NCBI GenBank assembly: GCA_013153825.1
Contig: JAADDP010000046.1
Span: forward strand, 1 to 5,369
DNA from: Campylobacterota bacterium
GTDB lineage: Bacteria; Campylobacterota; Campylobacteria; Campylobacterales; Sulfurovaceae
Reading direction: 5' to 3'
DNA length: 5,369 bases
The notes under the pieces are model-generated. The model saw nothing but the letters and a program-made list of their open reading frames with translations, was not told where the DNA came from and did not search any database. Below, in pieces: positions 1 to 5,369 of this stretch (its first letter is position 1; every line of letters starts with the position of its first letter). The position numbers were made by a program, and so were the translations under genes.

Positions 1-473
1 TAGACCTAGAGCCAAATCAGATACTTTGGGATATTGGAGCAGGTAGTGGGAGTTGTGGGATTGAGGCTTTTAAGAGATATAGAGTAAAGACCTTTCTATT
101 TGAGAAGAACCCTAAGAGGTGTGAATTTATAAGAGAGAATTTAAAGAGCCACTATGTGTGTGATACTAAGCTTATAGAGGGAAGAGCCGAAGAGTATTTT
201 GAAAAGATAGAAGAAAACCCTGATAGAGTATTTATAGGTGGTGGAGGAAGTGAGGTTATAAAAAAAATTCCATATCTTTTTAATAGATTAAACAGAAATG
301 GGGTTATGGTAATAAATGCAATTACCCTTAGAAACCTCTCTCAAATGGTAACCGTGCTAGATAGTGCAGAAATTCCCTATGAGGTTATATCCCTCTCACT
401 TACTACATATAAGGGAAATCTAAAACTTGTAGAGCCAGAGAGGCAACTATTTCAGATTAAGGTTAGAAGGTGA
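1..473 (+). CDS. cbiT: Cobalt-precorrin-6B C15-methyltransferase (decarboxylating), CbiT domain, 5'-partial
   Basis: The reading frame is open from the window edge (first full codon at 3) to TGA at 471-473, so this is the last 156 residues of a longer protein. CbiT uses S-adenosylmethionine to methylate C15 of the corrin precursor and removes the C12 acetate carboxyl, in the cytoplasm. The fragment starts just before SAM motif I (WDIGAGSGSCGIEA, about residues 9-22). It continues with an acidic post-motif strand (FLFEKNPKRCEFIREN), the family signature FIGGGG near residue 77, and the strand VMVINAITL near 100-108; all match the CbiT pattern. Only some 25-30 residues of a stand-alone CbiT would be missing. 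Many bacteria fuse CbiE in front (CbiET/CobL), and the window cannot show whether that is so here. A GTG at 156 could act as a start but would remove motif I, so it is not the real one. The stop overlaps the next gene's start by four bases. The family assignment is secure; fusion status is unknown. Confidence 0.88.
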   Translation, partial: DLEPNQILWDIGAGSGSCGIEAFKRYRVKTFLFEKNPKRCEFIRENLKSHYVCDTKLIEGRAEEYFEKIEENPDRVFIGGGGSEVIKKIPYLFNRLNRNGVMVINAITLRNLSQMVTVLDSAEIPYEVISLSLTTYKGNLKLVEPERQLFQIKVRR

Positions 474-1189
474 TATATTTTATAGGTGCAGGGTCTGGAG
501 ACCCAGATTTAATAACAGTTAAGGCAAAAAATATATTAGAGATTGCAGATGTGGTGCTATATACAGGCTCTCTCGTCCCTAAAGAGGTTTTGAAGTGGTG
601 CAGAGAAGATGCAGTTATTAAAAGCTCTGCTAAGATGAGATATGGTGAGATATTTCAAATTTTAGAGGAGAATAGCGATAAGGTTGTAGCAAGGGTTCAC
701 ACAGGAGACCCAACACTCTACTCAACTCTAGCAAAGCAGATTAAATTTTTAAAGAGTAAAAATATAGACTATGAGATAATATCTGGTGTTAGTGCAGTAT
801 TTGGGGCTGGGGCTAGTCTTGGAATTGAGTATACCATTACAGGGGTATCTCAAACGCTTATCTTAACTAGAGTAGAGGGGAGAACCCCAAATCCAGAGAG
901 TTTAGATAATATATTAAATTGTAAAAACTCCTCTCTAGTATTCTATCTCTCAATTAGATTGATTGATAAGCTTACAAAGAGAGCTTTAGAGCTTGGTTAC
1001 CCAAAAGATACCCCATGTTGGGTTGTAGAGAGGGCTACATGGAGGGATGAAAAGATATATAAAGGGAGAGTAGATACAATAGGGGATATGGTAAAAGGTG
1101 TAAAGGGGGTTGCTTTAATACTTTTAGGGGAATTTTTAAATCAAGAGGAGAGAGTTCCATCCCATCTATACAATAAGGATTACAACTAA
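470..1189 (+). CDS. cbiF: Cobalt-precorrin-4 C11-methyltransferase (CbiF/CobM)
   Basis: This is a cytoplasmic SAM-dependent tetrapyrrole methylase that adds a methyl group at C11 of (cobalt-)precorrin-4, giving (cobalt-)precorrin-5A. The 239-residue protein shows the family landmarks in order: N-terminal IYFIGAGSGDPDLITVKA (2-19), YTGSLVP (31-37), ARVHTGDPTLYS (74-85), SGVSAVFGAGASLG (105-118), GVSQTLILTRVEGRTP (125-140) and VVERATWRDEKIYKG (185-199). The GVSQT...LTR.EGRTP block separates CbiF/CobM from other cobalamin methylases. The GTG start at 470 lies inside the GTGA overlap with cbiT and directly precedes the conserved IYFIGAG strand, so no later start is possible; AAGG at 459-462 may serve as ribosome binding site. 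The C-terminus stops at LYNKDYN, a few residues short of the ending I remember for the family (a short tail ending in -FR), so the protein is slightly short but complete in all catalytic regions. The neighbouring cbiG favours the cobalt-early substrate. Confidence 0.95.
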   Translation: MIYFIGAGSGDPDLITVKAKNILEIADVVLYTGSLVPKEVLKWCREDAVIKSSAKMRYGEIFQILEENSDKVVARVHTGDPTLYSTLAKQIKFLKSKNIDYEIISGVSAVFGAGASLGIEYTITGVSQTLILTRVEGRTPNPESLDNILNCKNSSLVFYLSIRLIDKLTKRALELGYPKDTPCWVVERATWRDEKIYKGRVDTIGDMVKGVKGVALILLGEFLNQEERVPSHLYNKDYN

Positions 1190-1190
1190 A

Positions 1191-2201
1191 ATGAAAATTG
1201 CAATTATTTCAATAAATAGACCAAGTTTAGAGAGTTCAATAGAGCTTAAAGAGTATTTAAAAGATTATAACCCCACAATATATACAAAAGAGGGGCTAAT
1301 CGTCCAAAAAGATATAGTGAAATTTAAAAAGTTAGATGATATCTTACCAAATATCTGGAAAGAGTATGATGCAATTATTGCAATTTTGGCAGTTGGAGCA
1401 GTTGTTAGAAAGATAGCCCCACTTCTAAAGAGTAAAGAGAGTGACCCAGCAGTTCTGGTTATAAACTTAAAATTAGATAGAGTCCTTCCACTCCTTAGTG
1501 GACACCTTGGGGGGGCAAATGAGTTGGCAGATATAATTAGTAAAAGAGTTCCAAATTGTCTAAATTTTATCTCCACAGCTACCGACCAGACCGACACATT
1601 GGCATTTGATATGTTAGCAAAAGAGAGGGGCTGGAGGATTGAGAATATTAAAGAGTTGGCAAAAATATCAAATAGGCTCATAAATAGAGAGGTTGTGAAG
1701 GTTGCTACCTATGAGACAATTTTTAACTCAATAGAGAATAGAGAGAATTTAAAGCTTATAGATTTTAAGGATATAGATAGAGATAGCGTTGTAATTAGCC
1801 CTACGATAAGAAGCAATAGGTTAACTCTCACCCCAAAGGTATATATTGGAATTGGGTGCAATAGGGGGACTTCAAGAGATGTAATAGAGAAATCATTTGA
1901 GCTATTTATTCAGACATACAACATAAGACCAGATGATATTGTAACAGTCGGCTCATTTGATGCCAAAAGGGATGAAAAGGGGCTTCTGGAGTTTGCCAAA
2001 GGGTATAACTTCAAGATGGAGTTTTTTAAAAAAGATGATATAAATAGCCTTGAAAAGGAGTTCACGAAATCTGCATCAACAAAATTTTTTGGATTAAAAG
2101 GGGTGGCAGAGCCTAGTGCAGTTTTGGCTTCGGAGTATAGAGAGTTGGTCATCAAGAAGAAGGTATATTTTAATGCTGTCACCATCGCTTTGGCAGTTTA
2201 G
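1191..2201 (+). CDS. cbiG: Cobalt-precorrin-5A hydrolase CbiG
   Basis: CbiG opens the delta-lactone of cobalt-precorrin-5A and releases the C20-derived two-carbon unit as acetaldehyde, giving cobalt-precorrin-5B. It marks the anaerobic, cobalt-early pathway. The 336-residue protein has the N-terminal domain with AVGAVVRKIAPLL (67-79) and LLSGHLGGANELA (101-113), followed by STATDQTDTLAFD (128-140). A less conserved linker leads to the C-terminal CobE/CbiG domain, with VYIGIGCNRGTSRDVI (217-232), VGSFDAKRDEKGLLEFA (253-269) and FFGLKGVAEPSAVLAS (299-314). Its length is typical of CbiG. The ATG at 1191 is one base after the cbiF stop, with AAGGA at 1175-1179 as a rather distant ribosome binding site, so translation is probably coupled to cbiF. 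It acts between CbiF and the later steps that include CbiT, and the three genes sit side by side. No frameshift or missing signature was seen. Confidence 0.95.
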   Translation: MKIAIISINRPSLESSIELKEYLKDYNPTIYTKEGLIVQKDIVKFKKLDDILPNIWKEYDAIIAILAVGAVVRKIAPLLKSKESDPAVLVINLKLDRVLPLLSGHLGGANELADIISKRVPNCLNFISTATDQTDTLAFDMLAKERGWRIENIKELAKISNRLINREVVKVATYETIFNSIENRENLKLIDFKDIDRDSVVISPTIRSNRLTLTPKVYIGIGCNRGTSRDVIEKSFELFIQTYNIRPDDIVTVGSFDAKRDEKGLLEFAKGYNFKMEFFKKDDINSLEKEFTKSASTKFFGLKGVAEPSAVLASEYRELVIKKKVYFNAVTIALAV

Positions 2202-2208
2202 AGAGGGG
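2201..2208 (+). promoter_or_regulatory. Ribosome binding site of the small exported-protein gene
   Basis: GAGAGGGG lies six bases before ATG 2215. This strong Shine-Dalgarno-like site, placed right after the cbiG stop, decides the start. The same frame is also open upstream from an ATG at 2116, but that ATG is inside cbiG, and starting there would bury the signal peptide behind an unrelated basic stretch. Confidence 0.7.
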
Positions 2209-2214
2209 TTTAAT

Positions 2215-2490
2215 ATGAGAATAGATTTAATGGCACTAATATTGGTAAGTATAGCTTTAACACCATCTACATATGCAAAAGATTACAAGATAGATGATAA
2301 TGAGAGTCTAAAGATAGACCTCTCTAATGGGAAGGTTATTGTAAATGGGAAGCTTCTCCACACATTTAAGGAGGGTGAACCTATAAGTGTAAGTGTAAAT
2401 GGGGGTATAGTTAAAATTGGTGAAGATAGTAATAGTTCAAAATCGAAAGATGATAAAGAGTTCTTCGATGGAGATAAATTTTTTAAATAG
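2215..2490 (+). CDS. Small putative exported protein of unknown function (91 residues)
   Basis: I do not recognise this protein. Residues 1-21 look like a Sec signal peptide: a short n-region with one arginine, a hydrophobic stretch (LMALILVSIAL, 5-15), then TPSTYA ending in a plausible signal peptidase I site after Ala21. The n-region is weakly charged because Asp4 offsets Arg2. The predicted mature part of about 70 residues is hydrophilic. It begins with a strand-prone segment holding two similar short units (GKVIVNGKL, 39-47, and ISVSVNGGIVKIG, 57-69) and ends in a charged tail rich in Ser, Lys and Asp, with FFDGDKFFK at the end. There is no cysteine, so it is neither a lipoprotein nor disulfide-bonded. 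The ATG at 2215 is chosen because GAGAGGGG precedes it by six bases and because the signal peptide begins there. It sits 13 bases after cbiG and 18 before pyrC, so it is probably co-transcribed with both. A periplasmic or secreted location is likely; any link to cobalamin or pyrimidine metabolism would be a guess. Confidence 0.72.
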   Translation: MRIDLMALILVSIALTPSTYAKDYKIDDNESLKIDLSNGKVIVNGKLLHTFKEGEPISVSVNGGIVKIGEDSNSSKSKDDKEFFDGDKFFK

Positions 2491-2496
2491 ATAATT

Positions 2497-2502
2497 GAGA
2501 GG
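2497..2502 (+). promoter_or_regulatory. Ribosome binding site of pyrC
   Basis: GAGAGG lies six bases before the pyrC ATG at 2509, in the 18-base gap after the preceding stop. It supports this ATG, which is only a few codons before the metal-binding HLHLR motif and leaves no room for a later start. Confidence 0.65.
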
Positions 2503-2508
2503 AAAAAG

Positions 2509-3519
2509 ATGGAAGTTATTTTAAAAAATCCGTTAGATATGCATCTGCATCTAAGAGATGGAGATATGTTGAGTCTGGTTGCACCACTTAGTAGTAGAAC
2601 CTTTTCTGGTGGGCTAATTATGCCAAATTTAATCCCACCTGTAACCTCAAAGGAGGAGCTAATCTCATATAGAGGTAGAATTTTAGAGGCGATTGGAGAT
2701 GATAATTTTACCCCATATATGACACTCTTCTTTAAGCCGACATATACAGAGGAGTTTCTAAAAGATATAAGAGATAATCTTACAGCAATAAAGCTATATC
2801 CAGCAGGAATTACAACAAATTCAGAGGGTGGTCTTAGTGGTTTTGATTTAGATGAGATTGGAGATACATTAGATGTTATGAGCTCCCTTGAGATACCTCT
2901 ATGTATCCATGGAGAGACAAATGGCTTTGTGATGGATAGGGAGGCTGAGTTTGGAGCCATATATGAGCTTTTGGCATCAAACTTTCCAAATCTAAAGATT
3001 ATTATGGAGCATATCACAACAAGAGATAGCGTTGAGCTTTTAGATATCTATGATAATCTATATGCCACTATAACTCTACACCATCTGCTAATAACACTAG
3101 ATGATGTGGCAGGGGGGATGTTAAACCCTCACCTATTTTGTAAACCGATAGCAAAGAGATATGAGGATAGGGAGGCTCTAAGGGAGGTAGCCCTAAGTGG
3201 ACACCCAAAGGTTATGTTTGGTTCAGACTCTGCACCACACCCACAAGATGCAAAAGAGGCACACTTCTGCTCTGCTGGGGTATTTACTGCTCCAATCGCC
3301 TTACAACTCTTAACAGAGCTATTTTTAGAGAACTCAAACCTAGATAACCTACAGAAATTTATATCTGATAATGGTCAAAATATCTATAAGAACTTGGAGT
3401 TTAGTCCAAAAGAGGTGGTATTAGAGGAGAGAGAGTTTACTATTCCTAATAGGTATGGAGATGTTATTCCGATGTTTGATGGGAAGAAGATTAACTTTTC
3501 AATAAAAGAGGTGAGATGA
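2509..3519 (+). CDS. pyrC: Dihydroorotase, class II (PyrC)
   Basis: PyrC catalyses the reversible cyclisation of N-carbamoyl-L-aspartate to L-dihydroorotate, the third step of de novo pyrimidine synthesis, in the cytoplasm. The 336-residue protein is a full-length amidohydrolase barrel close to the length of the E. coli enzyme. Visible active-site elements are MHLHLRDG (11-18; His12 and His14 bind metal, Arg16 binds substrate), MPN (38-40), AIKLYPAG (93-100; Lys95 is the expected carboxylated bridging lysine), HGE (134-136), EHITT (167-171), HH (191-192), CKP (211-213) and GSDSAPH (238-244; Asp240 catalytic, His244). Their order and spacing match class II enzymes of the E. coli PyrC type rather than the longer class I type, so it should act alone without an aspartate transcarbamoylase partner. 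It follows the small exported-protein gene by 18 bases and overlaps cysK by four. No other pyrimidine gene is in the window. All key residues are present. Confidence 0.96.
   Translation: MEVILKNPLDMHLHLRDGDMLSLVAPLSSRTFSGGLIMPNLIPPVTSKEELISYRGRILEAIGDDNFTPYMTLFFKPTYTEEFLKDIRDNLTAIKLYPAGITTNSEGGLSGFDLDEIGDTLDVMSSLEIPLCIHGETNGFVMDREAEFGAIYELLASNFPNLKIIMEHITTRDSVELLDIYDNLYATITLHHLLITLDDVAGGMLNPHLFCKPIAKRYEDREALREVALSGHPKVMFGSDSAPHPQDAKEAHFCSAGVFTAPIALQLLTELFLENSNLDNLQKFISDNGQNIYKNLEFSPKEVVLEEREFTIPNRYGDVIPMFDGKKINFSIKEVR
3506..3511 (+). promoter_or_regulatory. Ribosome binding site of cysK inside the 3' end of pyrC
   Basis: AAGAGG lies four bases before ATG 3516, within the last codons of pyrC. 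With the ATGA stop/start overlap at 3516-3519, it indicates that cysK is translated by coupling with pyrC, possibly with fresh initiation as well. Confidence 0.6.
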
Positions 3520-4424
3520 TAGCTAAGAGTGTTGAGGATTTAATTGGAGATACCCCATTAATTAGGTTAAATAGGGTATCTAAACTCTCTGGGGCAAATA
3601 TATATGGGAAGTGTGAATTTCTAAATCCAACCTCATCAGTTAAAGATAGAATTGCCGTTAGCATGATAGATGAGGCACTAAGAAGTGGTAGAATTACAAA
3701 AGATACAGTAATAATTGAGCCAACAAGTGGAAATACTGGAGTTGCCCTAGCTAGTATATGTGCCTCAAGAGGGTTAAAGCTTATCTTAACAATGCCAGAG
3801 TCTATGAGTATAGAGAGACAAAAGCTCCTAAAGTTTTTAGGGGCAGAGATTGTCTTAACTCCAGCAGAGTTGGCTATGGATGGGGCAATTGCAAAGGCTA
3901 TGGAGCTAAAAAGAGAGTTAGGTGGGTTTGTGCTTCAGCAGTTTGAGAACCCATCTAACCCAAAGGCTCACCTAGAGACGGCTAGAGAGATTTTAGCAGA
4001 CCTAAGAGAGATTGACTACTTTGTAGCTGGAGTTGGAACTGGTGGGACTCTAACTGGTGTTGGAGAGGTTTTAAAAGAGAGTATCTGTGATATTAAAATT
4101 GTGGCAGTTGAGCCAAAAGGGTCGGCAGTTCTATCTGGAGGTGAGAGGGGAGTTCACAATATTCAAGGAATTGGAGGGGGGCTAATCCCAAAAGTTTTAG
4201 ATGTATCACTATATGGTGAGATTATAAAGGTTGATGATAAGAGTGCTTATGATATGGCAAGAGATTTAGCGAGATATGAGGGGCTTCTAGTTGGAATCTC
4301 TAGTGGAGCAAATGTATATAGTGCTTTTGAGATTGCAAAGAGAGCAGAAAATAGGGGAAAAACCATTGTAACCATTCTATGCGATACAGCAGAGAGATAC
4401 TTAACCACAGAGCTTTTTAGCTAA
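3516..4424 (+). CDS. cysK: Cysteine synthase / O-acetylserine sulfhydrylase (CysK type)
   Basis: This PLP enzyme makes L-cysteine from O-acetyl-L-serine and sulfide in the cytoplasm. The 302-residue protein is a complete fold type II enzyme. NPTSSVKDR (37-45) carries the PLP lysine, Lys43; EPTSGNTG (68-75) is the substrate-carboxylate loop; MPESMSIERQKLLKFLGA (93-110) is the conserved CysK segment; GVGTGGT (172-178) is the phosphate-binding loop; and VEPKGSAVLSGGE with IQGIGGGLIP (about 198-225) follows. VGISSGAN (259-266) and CDTAERYLTTELF (289-301) complete the cofactor-ring side. The PESMSIERQKLLK and GIGGGLIPKVLD stretches favour CysK over CysM, although the CDTAERY ending is a little CysM-like; the two cannot be fully separated by eye, and related enzymes such as cystathionine beta-synthase are less likely at this length. 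The ATG overlaps the pyrC stop (ATGA), and its TAA shares one base with the next ATG. No serine acetyltransferase gene is adjacent, so its usual partner CysE must lie elsewhere. Confidence 0.93.
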   Translation: MIAKSVEDLIGDTPLIRLNRVSKLSGANIYGKCEFLNPTSSVKDRIAVSMIDEALRSGRITKDTVIIEPTSGNTGVALASICASRGLKLILTMPESMSIERQKLLKFLGAEIVLTPAELAMDGAIAKAMELKRELGGFVLQQFENPSNPKAHLETAREILADLREIDYFVAGVGTGGTLTGVGEVLKESICDIKIVAVEPKGSAVLSGGERGVHNIQGIGGGLIPKVLDVSLYGEIIKVDDKSAYDMARDLARYEGLLVGISSGANVYSAFEIAKRAENRGKTIVTILCDTAERYLTTELFS

Positions 4425-5023
4425 TGAGGTTCCTAGAGACTATAAGGGTAGAGAGTGGAGAGGTTTCCAATTTAGAGCTTCATAATATAAGATTGAATAG
4501 AACAAGAGAGAGGTTTTTTAGAGATATATCTCCAATAGACTTAAGAGAGTTTATAAAAAATCCTCCAGTAGAGGGGCTCTATAGGTGTAGAGTTATATAC
4601 TCCAGAGATATTGAGAGTATTGAGTATATTCCATATATACCAAGAGAGTTTAAGAGTTTTAAAGTTGTAGAGTCCAATATAGACTACTCATATAAATATG
4701 TGGATAGGGGAGAATTAGATAACTTAAGATTAACTAGTGGGGCTGATGAGGTTATAGTTGAAAAAGATGGATATCTCACCGATACAACCATTGCAAATAT
4801 AGCATTTTTTGATGGGAAGAGGTGGATAACTCCCAAAAATCCACTACTTAGAGGGACTTTTAGAGAGAAGATGTTATTAGATGGTCTCCTTGTTGAGAAA
4901 AATATAAGAAGCGATGATATAAAACATCTTTTGAGTTTTGCTTTAATGAATGCTATGATAGGATTTCAACTCCAAAATGGAATTACTATAGATTTAACAG
5001 ATAAAGAGAGAATATGGTTTTAG
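4424..5023 (+). CDS. Compact class IV PLP enzyme, PabC-like (probable 4-amino-4-deoxychorismate lyase)
   Basis: Best match is the aminotransferase class IV fold, in particular the short PabC-like domain found at the C-terminus of PabB-PabC fusions. There it releases pyruvate from 4-amino-4-deoxychorismate to form p-aminobenzoate for folate. Visible landmarks are FLETIRVESG (3-12), LELHNIRLNRTRERFF (17-32), GLYRCRVIYS (51-60), YKYVDR (90-95; Lys91 is the likely PLP lysine), ADEVIVEKDGYLTDTTIANIAFF (107-129) and WITPKNPLLRGTFREKML (134-151). The ending ALMNAMIGFQ (173-182) corresponds to the L.NS.RG end of the family. At 199 residues it is much shorter than stand-alone PabC or IlvE (about 270-300). 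The usual glutamate of the TETT.AN motif is Asp120 here. The ATG lies in a TAATG junction with cysK and has no clear Shine-Dalgarno site, so it probably relies on coupling. The fold is secure; the exact reaction is inferred, and a D-amino-acid or branched-chain transaminase role is less likely but possible. Confidence 0.78.
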   Translation: MRFLETIRVESGEVSNLELHNIRLNRTRERFFRDISPIDLREFIKNPPVEGLYRCRVIYSRDIESIEYIPYIPREFKSFKVVESNIDYSYKYVDRGELDNLRLTSGADEVIVEKDGYLTDTTIANIAFFDGKRWITPKNPLLRGTFREKMLLDGLLVEKNIRSDDIKHLLSFALMNAMIGFQLQNGITIDLTDKERIWF

Positions 5024-5369
5024 ATAAATTACAAAATTTAGAGTTTAGAAATATTATGCAGGAGCATATATATAGAGTTATTGAGTTTCTACTTAGTGAA
5101 AATCAACCATTTGGGGTTGCTTGTGAGGTTGACTATATCGATTTTAATCCAAATCTTCCAGATGATATCCAAAAGACACTCCCCTCCATTACACTCTTTA
5201 TGTTGGCAAACTACACTTTTGAGAGTGCTATCTTAGAGAGGAGTAGCTTGAGGTTTGAGGCTGGGTTTGGAGCAGATAACATTGGAGCAGTTGTTACAAT
5301 TCCCCTCTTGGCAATTAAGCAGATATTTGTTGAGGAGTATCCACTACTCTTAAATGTGGCAGAGTTTAC
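5014..5369 (+). CDS. Conserved-looking protein resembling SspB ClpXP adaptor, 3'-partial
   Basis: The frame is open from ATG 5014 to the window edge (118 full codons). The start overlaps the previous gene by ten bases and has AGAGAG at 5005-5010; an internal ATG at 5056 (Met15) is an alternative. The layout resembles SspB, the adaptor that delivers ssrA-tagged and other substrates to ClpXP. An N-terminal amphipathic helix ending in EFLLSEN (24-30) is followed by a strand with FGVACEVDYIDF (33-44), NLPDDI (47-52) and a strand SITLFMLANYTF (58-69). Next come a turn, a strand LRFEAGFG (79-86), and the strand-helix VVTIPLLAIKQIFVEE (93-108). E. coli SspB, as I recall it, has RFNARFGG followed by a VSVPLAAVLAIYARE segment in the same place. 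There is no signal peptide or membrane segment. The unseen C-terminus should show whether a flexible tail with a ClpX-binding motif exists. The assignment rests on pattern resemblance, not on a search. Confidence 0.6.
   Translation, partial: MVLDKLQNLEFRNIMQEHIYRVIEFLLSENQPFGVACEVDYIDFNPNLPDDIQKTLPSITLFMLANYTFESAILERSSLRFEAGFGADNIGAVVTIPLLAIKQIFVEEYPLLLNVAEF

Noticed and set aside
156..473. A separate 105-residue gene starting at GTG 156
   Set aside because: The same frame is open to the window edge and the upstream residues contain the SAM-binding motif WDIGAGSGS. It is simply the end of cbiT.
1265..1681. Minus-strand open frame opposite cbiG (and another at 1910-2185)
   Set aside because: Both are antisense to well-conserved cbiG regions, show no motif and have Ser/Phe-rich shadow composition.
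2164..2174. TATATTTTAAT as a possible -10 element for an internal promoter before the small gene
   Set aside because: No reasonable -35 hexamer lies 16-18 bases upstream (AGAGTT there), and such A/T runs are common by chance in this low-GC sequence.
2116..2214. Upstream extension of the small exported-protein frame from an ATG at 2116
   Set aside because: It lies wholly inside the conserved end of cbiG, has no good ribosome binding site, and would place unrelated basic residues before a clear signal peptide. ATG 2215 with GAGAGGGG six bases upstream is better.
2474..2492. A/T-rich run with six Ts before pyrC as a possible intrinsic terminator
   Set aside because: There is no GC-rich hairpin before the T run, and the run encodes the Lys-Phe-Phe-Lys end of the small protein.
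2283..3017. Minus-strand open frame of 244 codons
   Set aside because: It lies antisense to the small exported-protein gene and to pyrC, whose catalytic motifs are intact. The translation is low-complexity Ser/Leu/Ile-rich with no recognisable domain, as expected of a shadow frame.
3758..3946. 62-codon plus-strand frame inside cysK
   Set aside because: It is out of frame within conserved cysK coding sequence, with no ribosome binding site or domain.

Overview
The window comes from a low-GC bacterium. It is a single block of genes, all on the + strand, with almost no intergenic DNA: the largest gap is 18 bases and several genes overlap. Coding strands are purine-rich and every arginine codon I read is AGA or AGG. 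The mix of cobalt-early cobalamin genes, a class II PyrC, a CysK-type cysteine synthase and a short class IV PLP protein would fit a Campylobacterota (epsilonproteobacterial) chemolithotroph. That placement is a weak inference from style, not a demonstrated one.

Layout: (1) Positions 1-2201 hold the end of a cobalamin cluster: the 3' part of cbiT (perhaps the C-terminal half of a CbiE-CbiT fusion), then cbiF/cobM, then cbiG. These are middle steps of corrin ring synthesis. CbiG is specific to the anaerobic, cobalt-early pathway: CbiF methylates C11, CbiG opens the lactone and releases a two-carbon fragment, and CbiT later methylates C15 and decarboxylates. (2) Positions 2215-2490 hold a small gene for a putative exported 91-residue protein that I do not recognise. 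(3) Positions 2509-4424 hold pyrC (dihydroorotase, pyrimidine synthesis) and cysK (O-acetylserine sulfhydrylase, cysteine synthesis), joined by an ATGA overlap. (4) Positions 4424-5023 hold a compact class IV PLP protein that resembles the PabC-like C-terminal domain of PabB-PabC fusions (folate/p-aminobenzoate branch). (5) From 5014 to the window end runs a partial gene whose product has the layout of an SspB-type ClpXP adaptor.

The genes are probably read as one long transcript, with ribosomes passing from gene to gene at the overlapping stop/start junctions (GTGA, TAAAATG, ATGA, TAATG and a 10-base overlap). Apart from the cobalamin trio, the products serve different pathways, so the arrangement looks like a housekeeping super-operon rather than one dedicated system. 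No RNA gene, mobile element, CRISPR array, convincing promoter or terminator was seen. The items most worth following up are the SspB-like gene at the right edge and the small exported protein between cbiG and pyrC.
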